Assembly: GCF_003034995.1 (NCBI RefSeq)
Contig: NZ_PZKF01000014.1
Location: forward strand, 1 to 64,000
Origin: Phaeovulum veldkampii DSM 11550
GTDB lineage: Bacteria; Pseudomonadota; Alphaproteobacteria; Rhodobacterales; Rhodobacteraceae
Length of the DNA: 64,000 nucleotides
Reading direction: 5' to 3'
Shown here: positions 1 through 7,965 of the stretch, one piece after another
How the letters are laid out: each line of letters starts with the position of its first letter
Position numbering within the stretch: the stretch's first letter is position 1
The notes under the pieces: model-generated
What the model saw: only the letters and a program-made list of their open reading frames with translations
What the model was told of the DNA's origin: nothing
The model's database searches: none
Translations under genes and position numbers: made by a program

Positions 1-184
1 TTTACCGTAGGTCGGCCGGCCGTTCGGTTCGGGCCGGTTCCCGTTTCCGGTCCGGTTTCCCTTTACCGTACCGGTCCGTCGTAAAGTAAACGTCCGGGGT
101 CGGGGGTCGGGCCCGGGCCCGGTCGTCGGGTCCGGTACCCTACCCGTCCCGGGGGCCGGGGGGCCGGGGGGACGGGGCGACGGG
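1..184. other. Aberrant low-complexity sequence at window edge
   Basis: The first 170 or so bases contain no CA, TG, AT or GA dinucleotide, although all four bases are present and flanking DNA is rich in them. They consist of short runs such as CCGG, GGTTCC and TTTACCGTA (the last seen twice). The comM reading frame entering from the right loses recognisable homology here and hits a stop at about 140. Real sequence of this GC content would not lack these dinucleotides over such a length. The most likely explanation is an assembly or read artefact at a contig end; I assign no gene to it. Confidence 0.6.
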
Positions 185-700
185 AGGGGGGTGCCGGCCG
201 GTGAAATGGGCGATTGCCTCGGCCAACGTGGCGGGGGCAAGCACCGGGGTTGCGCCGACCCAGGCCGCCTCGGCGCCCGAGGCGGCGGGGCAGATCAGCG
301 CGCGATCCTCCTCGGCGGCGGCCAGCGCGGCGGGCAGGGCGCCCGCCACCGCGATCAGCCGCCCGTCCAGCGCCAGTTCCCCCAGCGCCACGCAGCCCTC
401 GACCTCTTCGCGCGGTAAAATGTCGATGGCCGCCAGCAGGGCCAGAGCAATCGGCAGATCGAAATGCGAGCCCTCCTTGGGCATGTCGGCGGGCGAGAGG
501 TTGACGGTGATCTTGCGCGCGGGCAGCGCGATCGACAGTGCCCCCAGCGCCGCGCGGACCCGTTCGCGCGCCTCTGATACTGCCTTGTCGGGCAGGCCCA
601 CGATGGCAAAGCCCGGCAGGCCCTGCGTTACGGCGCATTGCACCTCGACCAGACGGGCCTCGATCCCCTCGAAGGCCACGGTATAGGCTTTGGCCAGCAT
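140..700 (-). CDS. ComM/YifB-type Mg-chelatase-like AAA ATPase, N-terminal fragment
   Basis: Encodes the N-terminal ribosomal-S5-like domain of the ComM/YifB family (start MLAKAYTVAFEGIEARLVEV, then GLPGFAIVGLPDKAVSEARE and the NLSPADMPKEGSHFDLPIAL block). ComM is a hexameric helicase that promotes branch migration during natural transformation; the wider family is often mis-annotated as Mg chelatase. The ATG at 700 follows a strong AGGAGG. Homology runs to about residue 172 (HFTGRHPP); the expected Walker A/B AAA domain and C-terminus are absent because the frame enters the aberrant edge and stops at 140. I read this as an intact gene truncated by the sequence end, not a genuine short protein. 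Confidence 0.75.
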   Translation of the reverse strand: MLAKAYTVAFEGIEARLVEVQCAVTQGLPGFAIVGLPDKAVSEARERVRAALGALSIALPARKITVNLSPADMPKEGSHFDLPIALALLAAIDILPREEVEGCVALGELALDGRLIAVAGALPAALAAAEEDRALICPAASGAEAAWVGATPVLAPATLAEAIAHFTGRHPPPVAPSPRPPGPRDG

Positions 701-764
701 CGCCCCTCCTGCACCCCGGATCAGGGTTCTGGATCAGGGCTAGGCGATCATGGTTTACGAAAGG

Positions 765-1451
765 TTAATTCGCCCCCGGCCAAGGCCGTGTTGGCCAGTC
801 GCGGCGGTAAAACGGCTGATCGGGGCCCTCTGCCAGCCCCTCGGCGCGCCAGCGGCAGAATGCGGGGCAGGCCAGATGCGTGGCGACATAGGCCGCCGCC
901 GCAGCCCCCACCGGCAGATTGTAGCCCGCGATCCGGGCCGCGACCGGGGCGAAAAACGCATCTGCCGCCGACCAATCCCCGAACAGCCACGGGCCGCCCG
1001 CGCCGAAATCGCACCGGGCCAGCGCCCAGAGTTCCTCCAGCCGGGCCAGGTCGGCCAGAACGGTGTCGGGCGGGGCGCAATCGGCATAGCTGACGCGCAG
1101 GTTCATCGGACAATGGCTGCGCAGGGCGGAAAAGCCCGCGTGCATCTCGGCCGCCGACCAGCGCGCCACCGCCCGCGCCTCGGGGTTGGCGGGCCATAGT
1201 CTGGCGTCGGGGTGGCGCTCGGCCAGGGTTTCGGCGATGGCCAGCGTCTCGCCGATCACCCGGCCCGAGGGCAGCCGCAGCGCGGGCACCATCCGCGCCG
1301 GCGCAAAGCCCGCCATCAAGCGCGCGAAATCGTCGGAATAAAGCCGCCCGGTTTCCACCGTCACCGGCAGCCCCGGTTTGGCAAACAAAAGCCAACCGCG
1401 CAGCGACCAGCTGGAATAGCTGCGATCCCCGATTGCCAGAACATATGTCAT
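765..1451 (-). CDS. Glutathione S-transferase family protein
   Basis: A 228-residue cytosolic GST. The N-terminal thioredoxin-like domain carries a Ser-rich active-site segment (SYSSWSLRG, residues ~11-19), a VPAL cis-proline motif and a glutathione-binding ET pair in GRVIGETLAIAE, followed by an all-helical C-terminal domain. It probably conjugates or reduces small electrophiles with glutathione; the substrate cannot be inferred. The start is ATG 1451 (MTYVLAIGD); the frame is open further upstream, but that extension lies in the divergent promoter region. It is divergent from rpoH and tail-to-head with comM on the same strand. Confidence 0.85.
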   Translation of the reverse strand: MTYVLAIGDRSYSSWSLRGWLLFAKPGLPVTVETGRLYSDDFARLMAGFAPARMVPALRLPSGRVIGETLAIAETLAERHPDARLWPANPEARAVARWSAAEMHAGFSALRSHCPMNLRVSYADCAPPDTVLADLARLEELWALARCDFGAGGPWLFGDWSAADAFFAPVAARIAGYNLPVGAAAAAYVATHLACPAFCRWRAEGLAEGPDQPFYRRDWPTRPWPGAN

Positions 1452-1567
1452 CGCCGCGTTACCCTGATTGCCGACCCTTGGGTGCAGTGTCGGTGGCCCG
1501 GTGATCAGCCGCAAGCGGCGAATGGAGCAAGCCACACGAAACCGTGACGAACAAAAGAAAATTTGCG

Positions 1568-1596
1568 TGATCCGGCAGACAGGCGCCCTCGTATCC
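1568..1596 (+). promoter_or_regulatory. Candidate extracytoplasmic (RpoE-type) promoter of rpoH
   Basis: TGATCC at 1568-1573 followed about 17 bases later by GTATCC, 59 bases upstream of the rpoH start. TGATCC is the -35 hexamer of RpoE-dependent promoters in Rhodobacter, and rpoHII of R. sphaeroides is an RpoE target. The -10 match is weak, so this is suggestive only. Confidence 0.3.
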
Positions 1597-1654
1597 GCCA
1601 TAGTGAACAGGCTGAGAGCCGCTACCAGTGGGTGGGAGACCCGGGAGACTGATC

Positions 1655-2533
1655 ATGGCACTCGACGGAATGACCGACGACACCTTGCCGCGTCAGGCGA
1701 TGCGCGCAGAATTGCTGGATGCCGAGACCGAACTGGCCTTGGCCCGCGCTTGGCGCGATCACCGCGACGAGGCTGCGCTGCACCGGCTGGTCACGGCCTA
1801 TATGCGGCTGGCAATCTCGATGGCGTCGAAGTTTCGCCGCTACGGCGCGCCGATGAACGACTTGATTCAAGAGGCAAGCCTGGGCCTGATGAAGGCCGCC
1901 GAAAAGTTCGACCCCGAACGCGGTGTGCGGTTTTCAACCTATGCGGTCTGGTGGATCAAGGCCAGTATCCAGGATTTCGTGATGCGCAACTGGTCGATGG
2001 TGCGAACCGGCTCCACCTCGGCGCAGAAGTCGCTTTTTTTCAACATGCGCCGGGTTCAGGCCCAGATCGAGCGCGAGGCCGCGGCGGCGGGCGAGCATCT
2101 GGACGGGCATCAGTTGCGCCAGCGCATCGCCACCGAAATCGGTGTGCCGATGGCCGATGTCGAGATGATGGAGGGGCGCCTTTCCGGCTCGGATTTTTCG
2201 CTCAATACGCCACAATCGGCGGGCGAGGAGGGGCGTGAATGGATCGAGGCGTTGGAGGATGACGGGCCGGGGGCCGCGGAAACCGTGGCGCTGGCCCATG
2301 ATTCGGCGCGGCTGCATGGCTGGATCGGCGCAGCCATGGGCGCGCTGACTGCGCGCGAGCGGTTCATCGTGACCGAGCGCAAACTGCGCGAAGAGCCGCG
2401 CACGCTGGAACAACTGGGGGCCGAACTGGGCCTGTCAAAAGAACGCATCCGCCAGCTGGAGGCGCAGGCTTTTGCCAAGATGCGCCGCAGCCTTGAGGCG
2501 CAAAGCGGGGAAGTGCATCTGTTTTTGCAATGA
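1655..2533 (+). CDS. RNA polymerase sigma-32 (heat-shock/oxidative-stress) factor
   Basis: A 292-residue sigma-70 family factor of the RpoH type. Region 2 (LIQEASLGLMKAAEKFDP, then FSTYAVWWIKASIQDFV) and the diagnostic RpoH box QKSLFFNMRR are present, as is a C-terminal region 4 helix-turn-helix (LEQLGAELGLSKERIRQLEA). It directs core polymerase to stress promoters. Start ATG 1655 (MALDGMTDD) follows GGGAGA; an upstream GTG is also in frame. Alphaproteobacteria often carry two RpoH paralogues; the MALDG start and the possible RpoE-type promoter upstream hint at the RpoHII (photo-oxidative stress) branch, but I cannot separate the two firmly. The stop overlaps the next start (ATGA), indicating coupling. 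Confidence 0.9.
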   Translation: MALDGMTDDTLPRQAMRAELLDAETELALARAWRDHRDEAALHRLVTAYMRLAISMASKFRRYGAPMNDLIQEASLGLMKAAEKFDPERGVRFSTYAVWWIKASIQDFVMRNWSMVRTGSTSAQKSLFFNMRRVQAQIEREAAAAGEHLDGHQLRQRIATEIGVPMADVEMMEGRLSGSDFSLNTPQSAGEEGREWIEALEDDGPGAAETVALAHDSARLHGWIGAAMGALTARERFIVTERKLREEPRTLEQLGAELGLSKERIRQLEAQAFAKMRRSLEAQSGEVHLFLQ

Positions 2534-3321
2534 GGATGGTTGCAGCGATACTGGCCGCTCTGGCCCTTCCAGCCGGGGCGGCCCAGATCGCGCCCGATGC
2601 GCTGGGCAGCATTTCCGCCCCCATCGTGGTGTTGGGCGAGGTGCATGACAACCCGGTTCATCACCTCAATCAGGCCCGCGTGGTGTTGGCGCTGAAACCC
2701 CGCGCGCTGGTGTTCGAGATGCTGACGCCCGAACAGGCCGCCCGTGCCCTGCCCGGCGCCGATGCCGCGAGCCTGGGCAAGGCGTTGGGCTGGGAGGCCG
2801 GGGGCTGGCCCGATTTTGCGATCTATTATCCGATCTTTGCCGCCGCGCCCGGTGCCGCGATTTACGGGGCAGCGCTGCCACGCGCCGATGTGCGCCGCGC
2901 GATGACCGAGGGGCCGGCGGCGGTGTTTGGTGCCGATGCGGCGCGGTTTGGTCTTGGCGCCGATCTGCCGCCCGCCGATCAGGCCGCGATGGAGGCTGAA
3001 CAGATGCGCGCCCATTGCGATGCCCTGCCGCCCGCAATGCTGCCCGGCATGGTTGCGGCGCAGCGGTTGCGCGATGCGGCCTTTGCGCGGGCCACGCTGG
3101 CCGCGCTGGAGGAAACCGGCGGGCCGGTCGCGCTGATCACCGGCTCGGGCCATGCCCGGACTGACCGTGGTGTGCCCGCCGTGCTGCGCGCCGCGGCGCC
3201 CGATGTGGCCGTTGTCGCGCTGGGTCAGGTGGAGGCACCCGCCGAGGCCGATCAACCCTTTGATCTGTGGATCGTGACCGACCCCAGCCCGCGCCCAGAC
3301 CCCTGCGCCGCGTTTCGCTAG
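2530..3321 (+). CDS. ChaN-family (DUF399) exported protein
   Basis: A 263-residue protein with an N-terminal Sec signal (MRMVAAILAALALPAGAAQ) but no lipobox. The body has the ChaN/DUF399 signature IVVLGEVHDNPVHHLNQA followed by FEMLTPEQ, and a C-terminal ITGSGHARTDRGVP block. ChaN proteins are proposed haem-binding or metal-linked periplasmic proteins; the catalytic role is not established. It is translationally coupled to rpoH through a 4-base ATGA overlap, a pairing that suggests stress-linked co-expression. No terminator is obvious before coaBC 56 bases downstream. Confidence 0.75.
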   Translation: MRMVAAILAALALPAGAAQIAPDALGSISAPIVVLGEVHDNPVHHLNQARVVLALKPRALVFEMLTPEQAARALPGADAASLGKALGWEAGGWPDFAIYYPIFAAAPGAAIYGAALPRADVRRAMTEGPAAVFGADAARFGLGADLPPADQAAMEAEQMRAHCDALPPAMLPGMVAAQRLRDAAFARATLAALEETGGPVALITGSGHARTDRGVPAVLRAAAPDVAVVALGQVEAPAEADQPFDLWIVTDPSPRPDPCAAFR

Positions 3322-3377
3322 CTTGCCCTGCGCCGCGCCCGCGCCTAATGCTGGGTTAGGCAGGGGTGGGGGCGCAG

Positions 3378-4586
3378 ATGCTGGCAGACAAGAAGATACT
3401 TCTGATCATCTCGGGCGGAATCGCGGCTTACAAGGTGCTTGACCTGATCCGACGTCTGCGCGACCGCGGCGCCGCCGTGGTGCCGGTGCTGACCCGCGCC
3501 GCCGAGGAATTCGTGACGCCCTTGTCGGTGTCGGCGCTGGCCGGGTCGAAATGCTACCGCGATCTGTTCGATCTGACGGACGAGGCCGAGATGGGCCATA
3601 TCCAGCTCAGCCGCGCTGCCGATCTGGTTGTGGTGGCGCCCGCCACCGCGGATCTGATAGCCAAGATGGCCACCGGGCTGGCGGGGGATCTGGCTTCCAC
3701 GCTGCTGCTGGCCACCGACAAGCCGGTGCTGATCGCGCCTGCCATGAATGTGCGGATGTGGCAGCACCCGGCAACGCAGCGCAATGTTGCGCAATTGCGC
3801 GCCGATGGGGTGCGTGTCGTCGGCCCCGAGGCGGGCCCGATGGCCTGCGGCGAACATGGGCCGGGCCGGATGGCCGAGCCTGCCGATATTCTGGCCGAAA
3901 TCGGCGACATGCTGGCAGCGGGGCCGCTGGCGGGGCGGCATGTGATCGTGACCTCGGGCCCCACGCATGAGCCGATCGACCCGGTGCGTTACATCGCCAA
4001 CCGCTCGTCGGGGGCGCAGGGGGCGGCATTGGCCGCCGCGCTGCGCGATCTGGGCGCGCGGGTTACCTTTGTCACCGGCCCCGCCACCGTGCCCCCGCCC
4101 GAGCGGGTGACGGTGGAGCGGGTGGAAACCGCCGCCGAGATGCTGGCCGCGGTCATGGCCGCATTGCCCGCCGATGCCGCCGTGCTGGCTGCGGCAGTGG
4201 CAGACTGGCGCGTGGCCAATGCCGCCGGGCAAAAGCTGAAGAAGGATGGCTCGGGCCGCCCGCCGGTGCTGGAATTTGCCGAAAACCCCGACATTCTGGC
4301 GACGCTGTCGGTGCTTGGCGCCGACCGGCCCGCGCTGGTCGTGGGCTTTGCCGCCGAAACTGCCGAAGTTCTGGCCCATGCGCAGGCCAAGCGCGCGCGC
4401 AAGGGCTGCGACTGGATCGTGGCCAATGATGTCAGTCCCGGATCGGGGGTCATGGGCGGGGCCGACAACACCGTGATCGTGATCGACGATCACGGGGCAG
4501 AGCACTGGCCGCGGCTGAACAAGGCCGAGGTTGCGCGCCGTCTGGCCCATCGCATCGCCGCAGCGCTGGCCGCGCGTCAGGGCTGA
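3378..4586 (+). CDS. Bifunctional phosphopantothenoylcysteine decarboxylase / phosphopantothenate-cysteine ligase
   Basis: CoaBC performs two steps of coenzyme A synthesis: ligation of cysteine to 4'-phosphopantothenate and FMN-dependent decarboxylation of the product. The N-terminal HFCD flavoprotein domain shows ILLIISGGIAAYK, the catalytic His in EMGHIQLSRAADL, the PAMNVRMW motif and the Cys of GPMACGEHG. The C-terminal CoaB domain shows TSGPTHEPIDPVRYIANRSS and AAVADWRV..KLKKDG. About 402 residues from ATG 3378; a GTG twelve bases upstream is possible but lies within the G-rich ribosome-binding stretch. The 3' end overlaps the convergent phosphatase by 10 bases. Confidence 0.95.
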   Translation: MLADKKILLIISGGIAAYKVLDLIRRLRDRGAAVVPVLTRAAEEFVTPLSVSALAGSKCYRDLFDLTDEAEMGHIQLSRAADLVVVAPATADLIAKMATGLAGDLASTLLLATDKPVLIAPAMNVRMWQHPATQRNVAQLRADGVRVVGPEAGPMACGEHGPGRMAEPADILAEIGDMLAAGPLAGRHVIVTSGPTHEPIDPVRYIANRSSGAQGAALAAALRDLGARVTFVTGPATVPPPERVTVERVETAAEMLAAVMAALPADAAVLAAAVADWRVANAAGQKLKKDGSGRPPVLEFAENPDILATLSVLGADRPALVVGFAAETAEVLAHAQAKRARKGCDWIVANDVSPGSGVMGGADNTVIVIDDHGAEHWPRLNKAEVARRLAHRIAAALAARQG

Positions 4587-5146
4587 TCGGGGACGGGGCA
4601 CCGCCGATTCAGCGATACCGCCTGCCAGCGCCCGTCAGGCGCGCGTGACCAACGCAACGCTTCGGCATTGCCCAGCCGCGGCAGGGTGGTATCGGGTGCC
4701 AGCAGATCGGCCAGAACGCGGGCGGTGCCCGAATGTGCCACGATCAGCACTGGCAGTGGCGGGGTGATGCGCGCCAGCCCCGCACGGGTGCGGGCGGCAA
4801 AGACCTCGGGGTTTTCGCCGCCGGGCGGGGTGGCCTCGCGCCGCAGGATCGCGCGGGGCTGGCCCTGCCAGTCGCCCCAGCAGCGTTCGGCCAGGTCGGG
4901 CACGATCTGCACCTTGTGACCGGTTCGGGCCGCCACCGCAGCGGCAGTCTGACGCGCGCGCAGGAGCGGTGAACACCAGATCGCGGCGAAATCCTGCGCC
5001 GCCAGCACAACTGCCGCCGTCTCGGCCTCGGCCCGGCCGGTGGCATCCAGCCCCACGTCGAGCGAGCCTGCGATCCGGTCGCTGGCGTTCATTGGGGTGC
5101 GGCCATGCCGCAGGATCAGGAACGACGATGTCAGAAGCGGGATCAC
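4577..5146 (-). CDS. Histidine phosphatase (phosphoglycerate-mutase-like) family protein
   Basis: A 189-residue member of the histidine phosphatase superfamily: the RHG motif (ILRHGRTPMN) carries the phosphorylated His, WCSPLLRARQTA is the second signature and IVAHSGTARVL holds the second catalytic His. Such proteins include GpmB-like phosphatases, CobC and RNase H-linked domains; the specific substrate is unknown. I chose GTG 5146 (VIPLLTSSFLILRHG) because a GGAGGGG sits four bases upstream; the frame is open further 5'. It converges on coaBC with a 10-base overlap. Confidence 0.8.
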   Translation of the reverse strand: MIPLLTSSFLILRHGRTPMNASDRIAGSLDVGLDATGRAEAETAAVVLAAQDFAAIWCSPLLRARQTAAAVAARTGHKVQIVPDLAERCWGDWQGQPRAILRREATPPGGENPEVFAARTRAGLARITPPLPVLIVAHSGTARVLADLLAPDTTLPRLGNAEALRWSRAPDGRWQAVSLNRRCPVPDQP

Positions 5147-5325
5147 CGGCCCCTCCGTTCGCGGCTGGCTGCGCTGCGCCGATCGCGCCACAGTCGCGCG
5201 CCGATGGCAAGACCCCGTGGGACCAGACCGCGATCAAGGATTGATCAGGCCGGCGCAATCGGCCACCTTCGCGCAAGGCTCGGCCTTGGCGCCGGGGCGG
5301 GGATCATCAGGCAAAAGGGGCGGCG

Positions 5326-5793
5326 ATGACACCGGTGGTGAAAATTCTGCGCGAGGATTGGGCCGATCCCGATGTGGCGCTGCCCGACTATGCCACCTCT
5401 GGCTCGGCCGGGGCCGATATCCGCGCCAACCTGCGCCCCGAAGACCGGCTGACCGGCTTTACGCTGGACCCGATGCACCGCGCGGTGGTGCCCACCGGGC
5501 TGCGGGTGGAAATTCCTGACGGGTTCGAAATCCAGATTCGCCCACGGTCTGGGCTGGCGTTGCAGCACGGGATCACGCTGCCCAACACGCCAGGCACGAT
5601 CGACAGCGACTATCGCGGCCCGCTGGGGGTTGTGTTGGTGAACCTTGGCGGGGTGCCCTACACGCTGCATCACGGCGACCGGATCGCGCAACTGGTCGTG
5701 GCGCCGGTGGTGCAGGTGCGGTTTGAACTGGCGCCGGTTTTGGGTGAAACCGGGCGCGGCGCGGGGGGCTTTGGCTCCACCGGCAGGGGCTAG
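5326..5793 (+). CDS. Deoxyuridine 5'-triphosphate nucleotidohydrolase (dUTPase)
   Basis: A 155-residue trimeric dUTPase that hydrolyses dUTP to dUMP and PPi, keeping uracil out of DNA and feeding thymidylate synthesis. All five family motifs are present: SAGADIRA, RPRSGLALQHG, TPGTIDSDYRG with the catalytic Asp, DRIAQLVV, and the C-terminal RGAGGFGSTGRG that closes over the active site. Start ATG 5326 follows AAGGGG. The next gene, moeB, begins six bases after the stop, so they are likely co-transcribed; dut next to coaBC is a common bacterial neighbourhood. Confidence 0.95.
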   Translation: MTPVVKILREDWADPDVALPDYATSGSAGADIRANLRPEDRLTGFTLDPMHRAVVPTGLRVEIPDGFEIQIRPRSGLALQHGITLPNTPGTIDSDYRGPLGVVLVNLGGVPYTLHHGDRIAQLVVAPVVQVRFELAPVLGETGRGAGGFGSTGRG

Positions 5794-5798
5794 GCGCG

Positions 5799-6854
5799 AT
5801 GCTGGTTCTGGCCATGGCGGGGGCGCTGGTGCTGTTGGGGCGGCTGTTGCGGCTGCCCTGGGGCGGCATCTGGGCGATGCTGGGTGTTTTGTGGGGGGCG
5901 GTGATGCTGGCGCATCTGGTGCTGCCCGCAGGCCATCCGCTGCCGCGCGCCACTGGGGGTGACTGGCGGGTCTGGGCCGTGGTCGGGGGGCTGGCCGCGC
6001 TGGCGCTGGCCTATCGCGCGGCGCTGGTGGCCCTGCGGCGCCGGGCACGGCCCGTGGCGCGGCGTGCGCCCGCCGCCGCCAACACGCTCAGCGAGACCGA
6101 ACTGGACCGCTACGCCCGCCATATCATCCTGCGCGAGATCGGCGGGCCGGGGCAACGGCGGCTGCGCGCCGCGCGGGTGCTGGTGGTGGGGGCGGGCGGC
6201 CTTGGCTCGCCTGCGCTGTTGTATCTGGCGGCGGCGGGGGTGGGCACGATCGGGGTGATCGACGACGACACCGTGGCCAATTCCAACCTGCAACGTCAGG
6301 TGATCCATGCCGATGTCCGCATCGGGCTGCCAAAGGTGTTTTCCGCCGAGGCCAGCCTGCGCGCGCTGAACCCCTTTGTCGATATTCGCCCCTATAACCG
6401 CCGGCTGACCGCCGATCTCGCGCCCGGGCTGTTTGCCGACTATGACCTGATCCTTGACGGGTCAGACAATTTCGACACCCGCGCGCTGGTAAATGCCGCG
6501 GCTGTGGCCGCGGGCAAGCCGCTGATCGCGGGCGCCGTGTCGCAATGGGAGGGGCAGTTGACCCTGTATGACCCGGCCCGCGGCGCACCCTGCATGGCTT
6601 GCCTGTTCCCCGAACCGCCCGCACCGGGCCTTGCCCCTGCCTGCGCCGAGGCAGGGGTGATGGCGGCGCTGCCCGGCATCGTGGGCGCGATGATGGCGGC
6701 CGAGGCGATCAAGGAGATCACCGGCGCGGGGCAATCGCTGCGCGGGCGGCTGATCCTGCATGATGCGCTGTGGGGCGAAAGCCGCCAGATCGCGGTGAAA
6801 CCGCGCCCCGGCTGCCCGGTCTGCGGAGGGGGCGCGCCGTCAGTCACAGTCTGA
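5799..6854 (+). CDS. MoeB/ThiF/HesA-family adenylyltransferase with N-terminal membrane segments
   Basis: A 351-residue E1-like enzyme that adenylates the C-terminus of a small sulfur carrier such as MoaD or ThiS. Residues ~1-35 and ~52-75 are hydrophobic and probably form two membrane helices, after which the catalytic domain begins (LSETELDRYARHIILREIGG). The nucleotide-binding VLVVGAGGLGSPALLYLAAAG loop, LDGSDNFDTR and paired zinc Cys motifs CMAC and CPVC are visible. The usual catalytic-Cys region reads ACAEAGVM. The membrane anchor sets it apart from E. coli MoeB. The 3' end overlaps the convergent UPF0173 gene by 11 bases. Confidence 0.85.
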   Translation: MLVLAMAGALVLLGRLLRLPWGGIWAMLGVLWGAVMLAHLVLPAGHPLPRATGGDWRVWAVVGGLAALALAYRAALVALRRRARPVARRAPAAANTLSETELDRYARHIILREIGGPGQRRLRAARVLVVGAGGLGSPALLYLAAAGVGTIGVIDDDTVANSNLQRQVIHADVRIGLPKVFSAEASLRALNPFVDIRPYNRRLTADLAPGLFADYDLILDGSDNFDTRALVNAAAVAAGKPLIAGAVSQWEGQLTLYDPARGAPCMACLFPEPPAPGLAPACAEAGVMAALPGIVGAMMAAEAIKEITGAGQSLRGRLILHDALWGESRQIAVKPRPGCPVCGGGAPSVTV

Positions 6855-7539
6855 TCGGCTCCATCACTTCGGGTTCGATCACCCGCACGCCGGGCGGCAG
6901 GCCGATCCTCAGCGCCTCGGCGCTTTGTTCCAGCAGCGGAAAGGTGCGGTAGTGACACGGGATCACGGTGCGGAAGTTGAAATACTTTCGCGCAGCCCAG
7001 GCGGCGCGCTTCATGTCCATGGTGAAATGCCCGCCGCAGGACAGGATGCCAATGTCGGGCGCGTGATATTCGCCCATCCAGCCCATGTCGGCCATGATGT
7101 CGGTATCGCCCGACACATAGATCGTATGGCCCTCGCCCGCGATCATGTAACCCGATTCGTGGCCCGCATAGACCGGCCCGTCCGTGCCCTGAAGCGACGA
7201 GGAATGGCAGGCGTTCACCATCGTCACCTTTGCCCCGCCCAGATCGACGGTGCCGCCCTTGTTGAAGCCCAGCCCCTGAATGTTGTGATGTTCGCTCCAC
7301 CAGCTGACCAGATCATAGATGCCTACCACGGGAATGTTTTGCGCGTGTGCGATAGCCAGCGCATCGCCGGTGTGATCGCCGTGGCCATGGGTGATCAGAA
7401 TGTGGGTTGCGCCGCGGGTCGCCTCGGCGCGGCGATCTTCGGGGAACATCGGGTTGCCGGAAAGCCATGGGTCGATCAGGATCACCGCCTGTTCGATTTC
7501 CAGCCGAAAGCCGGAATGGCCAAGCCATGTCAGGTTCAT
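6844..7539 (-). CDS. UPF0173-family metal-dependent hydrolase
   Basis: A 231-residue metallo-beta-lactamase-fold protein of the UPF0173 group. It begins MNLTWLGHSGFRLE, has the metal-binding HGHGDH motif within ILITHGHGDHTGDAL, further ligands in NACHSSS and VSGDTDI, and a C-terminal PCHYRTFPLL. The family is widespread and conserved but its physiological substrate is unknown. Start ATG 7539 is set by GGAGG seven bases upstream; a frame extension to 7569 lacks a ribosome site. Confidence 0.85.
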   Translation of the reverse strand: MNLTWLGHSGFRLEIEQAVILIDPWLSGNPMFPEDRRAEATRGATHILITHGHGDHTGDALAIAHAQNIPVVGIYDLVSWWSEHHNIQGLGFNKGGTVDLGGAKVTMVNACHSSSLQGTDGPVYAGHESGYMIAGEGHTIYVSGDTDIMADMGWMGEYHAPDIGILSCGGHFTMDMKRAAWAARKYFNFRTVIPCHYRTFPLLEQSAEALRIGLPPGVRVIEPEVMEPIRL

Positions 7540-7677
7540 TGCATCCTCCTGCCGTGGTTTCTGCGCCAAGCCTAACGCAAACGCTGCTACGGGGAAACGC
7601 CCGGTGTTCGGGCCGGTGCTTGCGGGGGGCGGCCTCGGGCGCTAAACCCGAACCCGAAACAGGACGGAGTGAACCCC

Positions 7678-7965
7678 ATGTCCATTGACATCGACACCGC
7701 CCGCAAGGTGGCGCATCTGGCGCGCATTGCGGTGCCCGAGGAAAACCTGCCCGCGCTGGCCGACCAGCTTTCGGGCATCCTGACCTTTATGGAACAGTTG
7801 AACGAGGTCGATGTGACAGGGGTGGAGCCGATGACCTCGGTCACGCCGATGCGGCTGAAGCGGCGCGCCGATGTGGTCACGGACGGTGGCTATCCCGAAA
7901 AGATCCTGTCCAACGCCCCCGATGCCCGCGAGGGCTTCTTTGCCGTGCCGAAGGTGGTGGAATGA
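7678..7965 (+). CDS. Glutamyl/aspartyl-tRNA amidotransferase subunit C
   Basis: GatC (95 residues) belongs to the GatCAB complex that converts Glu-tRNA(Gln) and Asp-tRNA(Asn) to the amidated forms. The small helical protein bridges GatA and GatB. Typical sequence is seen: [30 protein letters not shown] and [10 protein letters not shown]. Start ATG 7678 follows AGGACGGAG; the GTG nine bases earlier is less likely. The stop overlaps gatA (ATGA). gatB is not in this window. Confidence 0.95.
   Translation: MSIDIDTARKVAHLARIAVPEENLPALADQLSGILTFMEQLNEVDVTGVEPMTSVTPMRLKRRADVVTDGGYPEKILSNAPDAREGFFAVPKVVE

Noticed and set aside
748-1395. Other-frame open frames overlapping the GST gene
   Set aside because: Low-complexity Arg/Gly/Ala sequences typical of GC-rich shadow frames; no family match and no ribosome site.
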